A stretch of DNA of 64,000 bases from UBA5239 sp031548025 (GTDB taxonomy: Bacteria; Verrucomicrobiota; Lentisphaeria; Victivallales; Victivallaceae), in the NCBI GenBank assembly GCA_031548025.1, contig JAVBRM010000111.1, positions 1 to 64,000 of the forward strand, given 5' to 3'. Positions 1 through 8,938 of this stretch are shown here, piece after piece; the first letter of the stretch is position 1; every line of letters begins with the position of its first letter. The notes beneath the pieces are model-generated. The model was given only the letters and a program-made list of their open reading frames with translations. It did no database searches and had not been told where the DNA came from. The position numbers were made by a program, and so were the translations under genes.

Positions 1-786
1 GACAAATACCGCTTCGGGATCGGTGGGACAGAAAATACCGTCCGGGCGATCCTTTAAACTGATAAAACATTCAAGCTGTTCAAGCAGTTTACTCCGGCTT
101 GAACCGGAAGGCGCATTCATCTTCAAAGGTTTCATGCCAAGTTTTCCGGCATGGTGCATGAATGAATCGCATCTTTCTTTAAAAAGAATTGAAGCGTCAT
201 TACCGATATAAACCGGATTTTTGCAGCCGCGTCCATACAGGTATTCAGCCGCAATTTTGCTGACTTTTTTGGTGTCGTATGAGATATGATCATAGGGAAA
301 ATCCGGGTTCACGACTCCCATTGCCAGCACTTTCAAAGTGTTCTGCAGGGATTGCGGCATATCATAAAGAATTTTGGAAAACATGACAATGCCGTCGACT
401 TTGCGGGCCAGATTTTCCAGGTACAGCGGTGATTTGCCGTACAGGTTCTCGGAAATCATGAAGTAGTTCCGCTCTCCGAGATATTTCTGAATGGCCCCCA
501 TGAACGGCGTATAAAACGCAATTTCCGTGAAAAAGGGGTTGGGATCATGAACGCACAACGCAATGTTTTTCTGTTTGCGGACATAAGTCCCTTTCCGGGG
601 AATGCGGCTGACCACCTGCTGTTGTTCCAGAAAGCGGATCGCTTTGTCGGCGGTCATGAAATTGATTTCATACTCCACCGCCAACTGCTTGACTCCGGGC
701 AAGGCTCCGGTCAATTCGCCGGATTCAATCCGTCTCAGCAATTGCCCTGCCACGTCTTTGTATTTGCATACCGCGCTTTCCGCCAT
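1..786 (-). CDS. GntR-type transcriptional regulator with LacI-like sensor domain (C-terminus outside window)
   Basis: The reverse strand reads open from an ATG at 786 to the window edge, 262 codons, so the C-terminus is missing. Residues about 5-70 form a GntR winged helix (..VAGQLLRRIESGEL.., ..AVEYEINFMTADKAIRFLEQQQVV..). From about residue 75 it turns into a periplasmic-binding-protein-like sugar sensor (IALCVHDPNPFFTEI, ARKVDGIVMF, YLYGRGCKNPVYIGN, RPDGIFCPTD), the AraR-type arrangement. It is transcribed away from the regulator at 1000 from a shared intergenic region. The effector and target genes are unknown because what follows lies outside the window. The plus-strand open frames over this stretch are shadows. 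Confidence 0.85.
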   Translation of the reverse strand, partial: MAESAVCKYKDVAGQLLRRIESGELTGALPGVKQLAVEYEINFMTADKAIRFLEQQQVVSRIPRKGTYVRKQKNIALCVHDPNPFFTEIAFYTPFMGAIQKYLGERNYFMISENLYGKSPLYLENLARKVDGIVMFSKILYDMPQSLQNTLKVLAMGVVNPDFPYDHISYDTKKVSKIAAEYLYGRGCKNPVYIGNDASILFKERCDSFMHHAGKLGMKPLKMNAPSGSSRSKLLEQLECFISLKDRPDGIFCPTDPEAVFV

Positions 787-815
787 TTGCAATATCCCTA
801 ATATAGTTGTCTTAG

Positions 816-856
816 TAATATAGCTATATTATATAGCAAGCCATTGTGTTTTGCAA
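816..856 (-). promoter_or_regulatory. Promoter and overlapping palindromes of the leftward GntR gene
   Basis: On the minus strand TTGCAA (851-856), 17 bases, then TATAAT (828-833). Two perfect palindromes overlap the -10 box: TAATATAGCTATATTA (816-831) and GCTATATTATATAGC (823-837). Their position would let a bound repressor block the gene, so autoregulation is the natural reading. Inference only. Confidence 0.6.
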
Positions 857-897
857 TACCCTGCCGATAAAAAAAGAGAAAATTTTTTCGATGGGTA

Positions 898-986
898 TTG
901 ACAATTGCCGGGTTGACCGTTATAATTATAATGTATCGATAATCGATGCAATTTTATTCAGGTCTAATGTATCATTGATGAATACA
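898..986 (+). promoter_or_regulatory. Consensus sigma-70 promoter with two operator-like palindromes before the GntR gene at 1000
   Basis: TTGACA (898-903), 17 bases, TATAAT (921-926) is a perfect consensus promoter. Just downstream lies ATCGATAATCGAT (935-947, palindromic around one base), then the near-palindrome TGTAT-N9-ATACA (968-986), 13 bases before the start codon. Either could be the binding site of the encoded regulator. Confidence 0.65.
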
Positions 987-999
987 ATGGGAATTTGAG

Positions 1000-2076
1000 A
1001 TGCGCAAAGAAAATAAAACCGATTTGCTCTATCAGCAGTTGCGGCAACGGATCAACGGCATGGCGTCCGGGGATAATTTCCCGACGGTGCGCGAGTTGAT
1101 GGCCGAGTACAAGCTCAGCCAGGCCACGGTTTCCCAGGCGATGAGCCAACTGAAGGAACGTGGGTTGATTCTTGCTCATGTCGGCCGTGGAACCATCGTC
1201 AACAAGGAGGTCAAGAACAGGCCGCATTTGTTGCTGCTGGAGTCCAACTGGCAGGCGGAAGAAATCCGCCGGATCGTCAAAATTCTGGCGGAAGCGGCGG
1301 AAAATGCCGGCTTTGATTTTACCTGCAGTTATTATGATCACCGGCATGACGTTACCACACAGTTGGATCAGTTCGACGCCGATGTCATGATCATCGACAC
1401 CATGCCGAACGATCAGTTGAACCCGCGGCAGTTGCTGGCGATTACCCGGGCCCCGGCCCCGGTAATCATTTACCGGAAAATGATTCCGGTGGACGATATC
1501 AATTACGTCTGCGGGGACAATTACGCGATCGGGGCCCAGGTCGCCAATTATTTCTACCGGATGGGACACCGGAAGCTGGCTCTGTTGAACAATGAACCGC
1601 ATCTGTATTCGACCGGACGCATGGTTCAGGGGTTTTGTAATTTTGCCGGGATCAATGACAGCACGGTAACCATACTTGACTGTAAAGTAATTTCCGGCGA
1701 GCGCGCGGACCGTCCGATCAGTGCGTTTGCGGCGGAGATTGCCGCCGGTAAATACGATTTCACTGCCATGGTCACCATCAGTAACGTCGGGGCGCTGAAA
1801 ATGTATGAAGAACTGCTCAAGCGCGGAGTGCGGGTGCCGGAAGACATCAGTTTGGTCAGCGGATGCAGTATGCCGGACGCCTCGGCGCACCCGTTGATCA
1901 GCTCGATCGTGGTGGATCACCGCGAGGACGGACGGATCCTTATGCGGTTGGCGCATGGTCTGCTGGCGCGTGAACCCGGATTGGTGCGGCAGATCTGCAG
2001 CAGTCATTCTTTAGTGGAAAGATCATCAGTTTTGAATTTAAATAATTGCCAAAAGGGAGAAGTGCTTTATGCGTAA
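1000..2076 (+). CDS. GntR-type transcriptional regulator with LacI-like sugar-sensor domain
   Basis: 358 residues. An N-terminal GntR winged helix (LLYQQLRQRINGM.., FPTVRELMAEYKLSQATVSQAMSQLKERGLI) is followed from about residue 75 by a LacI/GalR-type periplasmic-binding fold (HLLLLESNW, DVMIIDTM, RMGHRKLALLNNEPH, TAMVTISNVGALKMYEELLKRGVRVPEDISLVSG). It leads a rightward cluster with a prepilin-like protein, a secreted glycosidase and a fucosidase, so it probably senses a sugar released by them. Its stop codon overlaps the next start by 8 bases (ATGCGTAA), suggesting translational coupling. Confidence 0.9.
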   Translation: MRKENKTDLLYQQLRQRINGMASGDNFPTVRELMAEYKLSQATVSQAMSQLKERGLILAHVGRGTIVNKEVKNRPHLLLLESNWQAEEIRRIVKILAEAAENAGFDFTCSYYDHRHDVTTQLDQFDADVMIIDTMPNDQLNPRQLLAITRAPAPVIIYRKMIPVDDINYVCGDNYAIGAQVANYFYRMGHRKLALLNNEPHLYSTGRMVQGFCNFAGINDSTVTILDCKVISGERADRPISAFAAEIAAGKYDFTAMVTISNVGALKMYEELLKRGVRVPEDISLVSGCSMPDASAHPLISSIVVDHREDGRILMRLAHGLLAREPGLVRQICSSHSLVERSSVLNLNNCQKGEVLYA

Positions 2077-2827
2077 GAGTTTTACATTGATTGAGTTGCT
2101 GGTTGTGATCGCGATCATTGCCATCCTGGCGGCGATGTTGCTGCCGGCTTTGAACAATGCCCGGATGACCGCCTACAAGGCCAAGTGCCAGAATAACCTG
2201 AAACAGCAGTTCGCCGCCTTGGCGATGTATGCTTCCGACCACCAGTACTACCCGGCGGCGGACGAGCGTCCGGTGATCGGTTTCAACGAGCAATACTGGG
2301 AATGGCGGATTATGCCTTACGCCAGTATGACTCCGCCGAAAATCACCACCTGGCCCCTGGCTACCACTTGGCGGAACAAGGGGATGTTCGACTGTTCCGG
2401 CATAAAGATTATGAATAACGACCTGAATAAATATTCGATGTCGACATTTGCCATGGCCCGGATTTATTACGGCATGACCAAGGTGGTAGCGGCCAGCGGA
2501 GTGGATATCGACGATGTGAACGCTCGCGGGCTTCATGCCTCTCCTGACTCCATATTGACTAAAGATGCTACCTCGGTCTACAAAAAGCCGCCGGTTTCCG
2601 ACCTGCTTTTTGTTACCGAGCAGGGCTTTTCCTCGACTACTTCCAAAGGCATTAATCCCTTTGTCCGCAACGGTACTTACCTTAACGAAATCCTCGATCA
2701 TCCGGATTATGATGATTACAAGGCAGAATACCGGCATGGCGGCACCAAAACCGTCTTGTGGTTCGACGGGCACGTCGATAATGTTATCCGCGGCGGGATT
2801 GGCTGGTATCTCGCCAGAAGACGCTGA
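2069..2827 (+). CDS. Prepilin-like N-terminal methylation-motif protein (type II pseudopilin-like)
   Basis: 252 residues. It starts MRKSFTLIELLVVI and continues with the conserved hydrophobic helix and ..LLPALNNAR.., the class III signal of type IV pilins and type II secretion pseudopilins; the remainder is a globular extracytoplasmic domain of no known function. The residue before F-T-L-I-E is Ser, not the Gly normally required by prepilin peptidase. The C-terminal part has HGG..TVLWFDGHV, a motif shared with the other four such proteins in the window. It overlaps the regulator by 8 bases and precedes a secreted glycosidase by 25 bases. A surface display, sugar-binding or secretion role is inference. 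Confidence 0.85.
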   Translation: MRKSFTLIELLVVIAIIAILAAMLLPALNNARMTAYKAKCQNNLKQQFAALAMYASDHQYYPAADERPVIGFNEQYWEWRIMPYASMTPPKITTWPLATTWRNKGMFDCSGIKIMNNDLNKYSMSTFAMARIYYGMTKVVAASGVDIDDVNARGLHASPDSILTKDATSVYKKPPVSDLLFVTEQGFSSTTSKGINPFVRNGTYLNEILDHPDYDDYKAEYRHGGTKTVLWFDGHVDNVIRGGIGWYLARRR

Positions 2828-2852
2828 ATAATAAAGAAAAATGGAGAATTTT

Positions 2853-5800
2853 ATGAAAATATGGATTTGCGGCCTGCTGGCCTTGTTGATCGCCGGAATT
2901 TATGCCGCGCCATCGGTGGAAGCGGATATTGGAAAGGGAGCGAAAAAATACTTGCCGGGCGGGGGAGCGCCAACCGAAGTAACCGTGAGCGAAAATGCCT
3001 TGGAAATCAGTTGGGATACCGCTGCCTCCAAATATATTGAAGTCGTTTTGGGCGACCGTCCGAAGTTGCCGGAGTTCACCCGCGCCGCCGTCACCGCTAA
3101 AATCAAGGCTCCGGTCGGTTGCCCGGTGACCCGAATCGGTTTGCGGCTGGTCGATACCGAGGGCGAAACGTTTCAATACACCCGCCAGGTCGATTTTCAA
3201 GCCGGCGGCGAGTTCGAGGTCGTCTGGGATATTCCGGCCGGGGAATGGAAAAGCAGTTGGGGCAAAAAATCCAATAAATATCTTGACCAGCCGGCCCGGA
3301 TTCAGGGGATCGGCATTGATTACCGGCAAAACAGCGGCAAGGCCAAATTTCAGCTTGTTTCATTAAGCGCGACCGTTTCCGGCGGCGAGATGAAGGTGGC
3401 GGTGAGACCGTTTTTCCCTTTTGATTCGAGTGCCCGTTGTCGTATTAACGGCGGCGCCCTCCTGAGCCAGGGGGCCGACGCCCTGACGGTCAGCGGCGTC
3501 AATAGAACCAATGTGATTACCGAACGCCGTACCAGTTTGAAGTACATCGAATACAAGCCGGCAGTCCTGATATTGGAGGCGGAAAAACTCTCCGGAAGCG
3601 TCACGGCGGCGTGGAGTTTCAAGGACAGCAAAAACCGTTTCTTCAAGACCGACGAACGAGTCTTGAATGCCGGATTCAACCGACTGATTTTTGAGGTTGC
3701 AGTGATGTTCAAGGATGCGGCTCTGCCCTTGAGTTCGCCGGAGCTGGTGATCAACGGCAGCGATAACGGCTGTGTGCTGCTGAAATCGGCGACGATGGGC
3801 GTACTTCAACCGCTGCCGGATGCCGTTGATTTCGAGATCCTTACCGGCAACGGCATTCATGTGTTGAAAGCGGGAATGGAAAAAGCGTTGGGATTTCAAT
3901 TTTCCAACCGTGCCAACGGCGAAGGCGAGTTTAATTTTGAACTGGAATTCACCCATTTCAGCGGGCAGCGCTTCAAAGAAAGTTTCAAGGCCCTTCTTCC
4001 TCCCGGGAGAACCGCGACACTGGTACCCAAGTGGCAGCCGGACCGGTTCGGGCATTGGAATGTGGCTGTGGAAATCAGCGAAAAATCAGCCCCGGACCGC
4101 AGCCGCCGGGTGGAAAAATCATTCGCCTATCTTCAGCCCTCGGGGCCGACGCCGGGGTTGGCCCCGGGGTTTCTCTTCGGGGTTTGTTCTCACGCCGGGC
4201 GCTGGAGCCGGGCGGATCAATTGCTGGAAGCTCAGGCCGCGGCTTTGTGCGGGGCCAAAGTGATTCGGGACAGCGTCGAGTGGGGCGGGCTCCAACCGGA
4301 CCGCGACAGCTGGAATTTCGGAACGATGGACTTCCTGGTGGAGCTTTTCGGCAGCTATGGCATCGAGCACCAGGCGATACTGGCTTTTACCCCCAAATGG
4401 GCCGCCGCACCGGAAGCCGTCAGGAAGGCGGGGGATTGGCGCCAGTGGTCGCGCAGCGCCCCCGAAATCAATGCCTGGCGCGAATATGCACGCACGATGA
4501 TGACGCGTTATCGCGGACAAATCCGTTACTGGGAAGTCTGGAACGAGCCGGATTTGACCGGGTTCAACCGGATGAGTCTCGAGGAATATGTCGGGCTCCA
4601 GAAAGCGGCTTTTGAAGTCGCCGCGCAGGTTGCTCCGGAAGCGATGGTTATGACCGGCGGATTTGCCACTGTGAGCGAGCACTCCGGCCGGAAAAGCCCG
4701 ACTTTTCAGGAAGATTTTCTCGTAAAGGCGAAAGGTTTTTTCAAAGTCCATGCTTACCATGAGCACGGTTCGTTCCAGCGTTTCAGCCAGATGGTGGACG
4801 AGCGTTTCACCCCAATGCGGCAACGGACCGGAACCACCGTGCCGTGGTATGCCAACGAAACCGCCATCGCTTCGCTGAACGGTTCGGAATACAATCAGGC
4901 GTTGACTCTGTTCAAAAAATTGCTGTTTGCCTGGTCGCGCGGAGCAATCGGTTACAGTTGGTATGACCTGCGCAACGATGGTTTCAATCCCGGCGACGCC
5001 GAACATCATTACGGTATGATCACCAATGAATTTTACCCGAAGCCGGTTTATTCGGTATTCAACACCCTGACCGGGCTTTTCACCAACGCGCGATATCTGG
5101 AACAGTGGGACGCCGGCGCTAATTACTGGGTTTTCAAGTTTGCCGACAGCGATAACGTGTTGCTGCCCGCCTGGAGCGAATCCGGATTCGGCGCGGCCCG
5201 GATGCTGATCGTCAAGACCGATGCCACGGCAGCCGAGGCGGTTGATATGATGGGCAATGCCGTACCGCAACAGATTATCGACGGCATGACACTGCTTACC
5301 GTCAATCCCACTCCGCATGTTTTGAAGCTGAAAAACGCCAAGGATGCGACCAATGCCGGAACGCTGATCGCTATTTCCTCCGGCGCGCTGGCGGTAAGTG
5401 GCAAGCCGCTTGATTTTGCGGTCGAGCTTTTCAATCCGTTGAAGGGCAAACACGAGTTTCAGCTGGAACTCACCGGTATGCCCGCTGCTTTCAAGGCGAA
5501 CAATCCCCGGCAGACGGTGACGGTCGGCCCGCAGTCTTCCGGCAAAGCGGAATTCAGGTTGATGGTTTCCGAGGATTACCAGCCGGTTTACGGACGGACC
5601 GACACCATGCAGTTGAATTACCGGATCAACGGCACCCCGTGGAACGGTACCATTACTGTACCGGTCAATTCCGCGGTGCTGATCCCAAAACGCGGTGAAT
5701 TGGCCGGCAGACCGGATTTTGAGCTCAATAAACAGGAACAGGTTTTTTCATTAGTGGGCGCCGACCCGGCATTGGGACATCGGATCTGGCTGGGGCCCGA

Positions 5801-6281
5801 TGATTTGAGCGCGAAGATTTATCTGACGGAAAGCGCGGGCAATCTGCGGCTCCGGGCGGAAGTTACCGACGATGTTCACTGTCAACCGTACTCCGGGCGC
5901 GAGGTCTGGCGCGGTGACAATATCCAGTTGTCGTTCCAAGTGCCCGGGCAGACGGGATATTGGGAACTCGGGCTGTCGCATCTGGATTCCGGCAAAGCGG
6001 AAACTGTGGTATTCCTGACTCCGGCCGGGTTCGACGCGGATAAAGTCAGCGCGGGGATGAAGCTCAATACTTCCCGCGATGGAGTCAAGACGGTTTATGA
6101 CCTGACCCTGAATCTCCAGGCGGCGGGTTTGACCCCGGAATTGCTGCGCCAGGGTATCCGCTTCAATTTGCTGATCAACGAAAATGACGGCGAGGGCCGC
6201 GACGGCTGGATGCATATCGCCCCCGGCATCGGCGAAAACAAGAACCCGGACAAATTTCCGTTCGTGATATTTGCGAAGTAA
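2853..6281 (+). CDS. Secreted clan GH-A glycoside hydrolase with C-terminal CBM9-like domain
   Basis: 1142 residues from the ATG at 2853, chosen over the in-frame ATG at 2841 because that upstream ATG forms part of the GGAGA ribosome site. A signal peptide (MKIWICGLLALLIAGIYA) leads into beta-sandwich regions (to about 440), then a TIM barrel (about 440-780) with FLFGVCSH, W-E-V-W-N-E-P (acid/base E565) and WYANETAI (nucleophile candidate E669), as in GH39/GH5-type enzymes. The last about 200 residues (RIWLGPDDLSAKIYLTE, VWRGDNIQLSFQV) resemble a CBM9-type sugar-binding domain. The exact GH family is not assigned. It likely cleaves a host or plant glycan outside the cell; GH29 follows. Confidence 0.8.
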   Translation: MKIWICGLLALLIAGIYAAPSVEADIGKGAKKYLPGGGAPTEVTVSENALEISWDTAASKYIEVVLGDRPKLPEFTRAAVTAKIKAPVGCPVTRIGLRLVDTEGETFQYTRQVDFQAGGEFEVVWDIPAGEWKSSWGKKSNKYLDQPARIQGIGIDYRQNSGKAKFQLVSLSATVSGGEMKVAVRPFFPFDSSARCRINGGALLSQGADALTVSGVNRTNVITERRTSLKYIEYKPAVLILEAEKLSGSVTAAWSFKDSKNRFFKTDERVLNAGFNRLIFEVAVMFKDAALPLSSPELVINGSDNGCVLLKSATMGVLQPLPDAVDFEILTGNGIHVLKAGMEKALGFQFSNRANGEGEFNFELEFTHFSGQRFKESFKALLPPGRTATLVPKWQPDRFGHWNVAVEISEKSAPDRSRRVEKSFAYLQPSGPTPGLAPGFLFGVCSHAGRWSRADQLLEAQAAALCGAKVIRDSVEWGGLQPDRDSWNFGTMDFLVELFGSYGIEHQAILAFTPKWAAAPEAVRKAGDWRQWSRSAPEINAWREYARTMMTRYRGQIRYWEVWNEPDLTGFNRMSLEEYVGLQKAAFEVAAQVAPEAMVMTGGFATVSEHSGRKSPTFQEDFLVKAKGFFKVHAYHEHGSFQRFSQMVDERFTPMRQRTGTTVPWYANETAIASLNGSEYNQALTLFKKLLFAWSRGAIGYSWYDLRNDGFNPGDAEHHYGMITNEFYPKPVYSVFNTLTGLFTNARYLEQWDAGANYWVFKFADSDNVLLPAWSESGFGAARMLIVKTDATAAEAVDMMGNAVPQQIIDGMTLLTVNPTPHVLKLKNAKDATNAGTLIAISSGALAVSGKPLDFAVELFNPLKGKHEFQLELTGMPAAFKANNPRQTVTVGPQSSGKAEFRLMVSEDYQPVYGRTDTMQLNYRINGTPWNGTITVPVNSAVLIPKRGELAGRPDFELNKQEQVFSLVGADPALGHRIWLGPDDLSAKIYLTESAGNLRLRAEVTDDVHCQPYSGREVWRGDNIQLSFQVPGQTGYWELGLSHLDSGKAETVVFLTPAGFDADKVSAGMKLNTSRDGVKTVYDLTLNLQAAGLTPELLRQGIRFNLLINENDGEGRDGWMHIAPGIGENKNPDKFPFVIFAK

Positions 6282-6284
6282 TTC

Positions 6285-6312
6285 TTGATAATCATCATTT
6301 CTCTACTATATT
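6285..6312 (+). promoter_or_regulatory. Promoter for the GH29 gene
   Basis: TTGATA (6285-6290), 16 bases, TATATT (6307-6312), directly after the stop codon of the upstream glycosidase and 29 bases before the GH29 start. The fucosidase could therefore be expressed independently of the upstream genes. Confidence 0.5.
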
Positions 6313-6341
6313 GTGGCGAAAGAAATAACCGAGGTAGAGAA

Positions 6342-7547
6342 ATGAACAAATGGTTTAATGAAGTACGTTACGGCATGTTTATTCACTGGGGCGCTTATTC
6401 ACAGGCGGCCCGCGGCGAATGGATCATGAACCGTGAGTTGATCCCGGCGGATGAATACCGCCGGCTGTATGTGGAAAATTTCCGGGCGGAAAATTACGAT
6501 CCGGCAGTCTGGGCGCAACAGGCGCGCGACTGGGGATTCGGCTATGCCGTGCTGACTACCCGGCATCACGACGGATATGCGCTCTGGGATTCCAAAGTCA
6601 ATCCGTTCAACGCCGCCAAGCTCGGCCCGAAACGCGACCTGGTCGCACCCTATGTGGCGGCCCTTCGCGCGGCCGGACTGAAAGTCGGGCTTTATTATTC
6701 ACCGGCCAACTGGTCGCATCCGGATTATCCGGGGCCGTTTTTCCGCGACTGGCCAGGTGAGAACGATTGGAAGGATGGAGCTTCCCGGCAGCGTTTCATC
6801 GCCTATTACCGGGCGGAATTGGAAGAACTGCTGACTGGCTACGGCAAGATCGATTACCTGTGGTTTGACGGTTGCATCCCGGAAAATATCGACGGCGCGG
6901 AAACCATTGAAATGCTGCGGAAATGGCAACCGGAAATGCTTATCAACAACCGCCTCGGCAACCCTTTCGACATCAAGTGCTGCGAACAGGCGATCAAGGC
7001 GGCTCAACCCGGACAGGATTGGGAAGCCTGTATGACCCTGAACGACAACTGGGGATACAATGCTCATGACGAAAACTGGAAATCGCCGGTCGACGTCATC
7101 AAACTGCTTTGCGAATGCGCGGGGCAGGGCGGTAACCTGCTGCTGAACGTCGGGCCGATGGCCGACGGCACGATTCCCGCCGGTTCGGTGAAAATCCTGG
7201 ACGCAGTCGGCAAATGGATGCAGGTCAACCGCGAAGCCTTTTCCGCTTCGGAGCGCTTTCCGTTCCCGTGGACTTTGAATGCCGGGCGCGGCACGGTAAA
7301 GGGCAATAAGGTTTATCTGCCGTTTTTCCGGGACCCCGGCGCGACTTTCTGCTGGGGTGAGCTGAGGAACCAGATCAAAAGCATTGACTGGCTGGACAAC
7401 CGCGAGCCGATCGCTTTCCGGAAGGAAGGAAACAGGCTTTTTATGGAAGGATTGACCTTCAATGCTCCGGCCCGGATCGCCGTCATCGAGACCGAAGGCA
7501 AGCCGGAGGCGAATACCGCCCAGACCACATTCTGGATTCCGGGTTAA
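6342..7547 (+). CDS. Alpha-L-fucosidase, GH29
   Basis: 401 residues from the ATG at 6342, which has GAGGTAGAG just upstream. Hallmarks of GH29 are present: W-F-N-E-V-R-Y-G-M-F-I-H-W-G near the start, FGYAVLTTRHHDGYALWDS, LKVGLYYSPANW and IDYLWFDG, whose D176 aligns with the catalytic nucleophile of the family; CAGQGGNLLLNVGPMADG follows. No signal peptide is seen, so it would act in the cytoplasm on imported fucosylated oligosaccharides. It is shorter than many GH29 enzymes because it lacks extra C-terminal domains. Neighbours (secreted glycosidase, oxidoreductase) fit a fucose-containing glycan pathway. Confidence 0.9.
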   Translation: MNKWFNEVRYGMFIHWGAYSQAARGEWIMNRELIPADEYRRLYVENFRAENYDPAVWAQQARDWGFGYAVLTTRHHDGYALWDSKVNPFNAAKLGPKRDLVAPYVAALRAAGLKVGLYYSPANWSHPDYPGPFFRDWPGENDWKDGASRQRFIAYYRAELEELLTGYGKIDYLWFDGCIPENIDGAETIEMLRKWQPEMLINNRLGNPFDIKCCEQAIKAAQPGQDWEACMTLNDNWGYNAHDENWKSPVDVIKLLCECAGQGGNLLLNVGPMADGTIPAGSVKILDAVGKWMQVNREAFSASERFPFPWTLNAGRGTVKGNKVYLPFFRDPGATFCWGELRNQIKSIDWLDNREPIAFRKEGNRLFMEGLTFNAPARIAVIETEGKPEANTAQTTFWIPG

Positions 7548-7562
7548 GATTAAGATAACTGC

Positions 7563-7590
7563 TTGACAAGAATCGTTCTCCGTTTATATT
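7563..7590 (+). promoter_or_regulatory. Promoter for the Gfo/Idh/MocA oxidoreductase gene
   Basis: TTGACA (7563-7568), 16 bases, TATATT (7585-7590), followed by a GGAGA ribosome site 7 bases before the ATG at 7634. A near-repeat of GGAGAA occurs at the transcription start and at the ribosome site. Confidence 0.6.
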
Positions 7591-7633
7591 AAGATGACCG
7601 GAGAACCTGAAATCAGAAAACGGAGAATTAAAA

Positions 7634-8749
7634 ATGGCTGATTCAACTACTTCACTGGGCATGAGCAAAAAGTCGGTTTTCAAGGGCAAAAAATTCCGGG
7701 TAGCCATGATTGGCTGCGGCGGTATTTCCCAAACCCACATGGAGGCATTCAAATCAATTCCCGAGGTTGAAGTCGTCGCCGCGGTCGATATCGACCAGGA
7801 TTGCTTGAACCGTATGCAGGAAAAATGGGGCGTGCCGAAAAACGCGCTGTTCAAAGATTGGAAGAAGATGCTGGCTAAGATCAAGCCGGACGGCGTCGAC
7901 ATCTGTACCCCGAATTATCTCCATTCCGGTCCGGCCGTGGACGCCGCCAACGCCGGTTGCCACATCATCGTGGAAAAACCGATGGCCATGAGCCCCGGCG
8001 AGTGCGAAACCATGATCGCCGCCGCCAAAGCCAACAATGTGAAACTGGTGATCGGGTTCCAGCAGCGCTATTCGCCGTATTCCGATTTCCTGTGCGCCGC
8101 GCGTGACAATGGCGAATTCGGCGATATCATGTTCGTCAAGGTACAGGCGCTTCGCCGCCGCGGCATTCCGAACTGGGGCGTGTTCGGCCAGAAGGAACTC
8201 CAGGGCGGCGGTCCGATGATCGATATCGGCGTCCATGTCATCGAAGCGGCCCACTATTTCATGGGGGCTCCGAAACCGGTAGCCGTTTCCGGCAATACCT
8301 GGACTTATATCGGCAACAAGGCCGAGGAAGTCAAAGTGGTTGGCCCGTGGCCGAATTGGGATTACAAGACCTATACGGTGGAAGACCTGGCCATCGGACA
8401 AGTGCGCTTCGCCAACGGTGCGATCATGCAGATCGAATCGTCATTTGCCGCGCATATCAAGGAAGATATCCATAACTTCACCTTTATGGGAACCAAGGGC
8501 GGCGGTTCGTACAATCCGTCGCAGATCTTCGCCGACAAGTCCGGTTATATGCTCAATATGGAACCCGGTTTCCTGCCCGCTACCGCCACTTGGGGCCATA
8601 TGTTCACCGCCAAACTCCGCAATTGGGTTGACGGCGCCATGTACGGCAAAACGTTGAAAGCCCCGGGCGAAGACGGTTTGGCCGTTCAAAAGATCCTCAA
8701 CGGCATCTACGATTCCGCAGCCGCCGGCAAGGAAATAAAAATCAAGTAA
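7634..8749 (+). CDS. Gfo/Idh/MocA family NAD(P)-dependent sugar oxidoreductase
   Basis: 371 residues. The N-terminal Rossmann fold reads VAMIGCGGISQTHMEAF (glycine-rich NAD(P) loop, about residues 23-39), with VDICTPNYLHSGPAVDAANAGCHIIVEKPMAMS carrying the family's E-K-P motif. The C-terminal alpha/beta domain contains G-G-P-M-I-D-I-G-V-H, the region of the catalytic histidine. Such enzymes oxidise or epimerise sugars, inositols or sugar acids; the substrate cannot be read from sequence. It has its own promoter and a terminator behind it, yet lies right after the fucosidase, so it may process a released sugar. A cytoplasmic location is expected. Confidence 0.88.
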   Translation: MADSTTSLGMSKKSVFKGKKFRVAMIGCGGISQTHMEAFKSIPEVEVVAAVDIDQDCLNRMQEKWGVPKNALFKDWKKMLAKIKPDGVDICTPNYLHSGPAVDAANAGCHIIVEKPMAMSPGECETMIAAAKANNVKLVIGFQQRYSPYSDFLCAARDNGEFGDIMFVKVQALRRRGIPNWGVFGQKELQGGGPMIDIGVHVIEAAHYFMGAPKPVAVSGNTWTYIGNKAEEVKVVGPWPNWDYKTYTVEDLAIGQVRFANGAIMQIESSFAAHIKEDIHNFTFMGTKGGGSYNPSQIFADKSGYMLNMEPGFLPATATWGHMFTAKLRNWVDGAMYGKTLKAPGEDGLAVQKILNGIYDSAAAGKEIKIK

Positions 8750-8773
8750 GCGATTGTTGAAATACTAAAAAAA

Positions 8774-8799
8774 GGGCCGCTCAGCGGCTCTTTTTTTTT
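8774..8799 (+). terminator. Rho-independent terminator after the oxidoreductase gene
   Basis: A 7-bp stem (GGGCCGC / GCGGCTC, one G-T pair) with a three-base loop is followed by nine T residues. Confidence 0.85.
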
Positions 8800-8842
8800 A
8801 CACTCCACATGAAAAAAATCGGAAAAGCTTTCCGGGCGCGTA

Positions 8843-8896
8843 TTGACAAAACCGGATATCCCCTTATAATAGTTTATAGTGCGATAAAATTATCGC
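8843..8896 (+). promoter_or_regulatory. Promoter and palindromic operator before the solitary prepilin-like gene
   Basis: TTGACA (8843-8848), 16 bases, TATAAT (8865-8870). Ten bases further is GCGATAAAATTATCGC (8881-8896), a perfect 7+2+7 palindrome at the expected transcript start. No regulator gene is adjacent, so if this is an operator the repressor is encoded elsewhere. Confidence 0.6.
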
Positions 8897-8938
8897 GAGT
8901 CGTGACTATATGTATTAATGAGTTATGGGGGCATAGCC

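Noticed and set aside
964..2007. 347-codon open frame on the minus strand opposite the GntR gene
   Set aside because: It is a shadow: the plus-strand frame encodes a clear regulator, and the reverse translation matches no family.
2841..2852. Alternative upstream ATG of the secreted GH-A enzyme
   Set aside because: This ATG supplies the GGAG ribosome site for 2853, and starting at 2853 gives a normal signal peptide.
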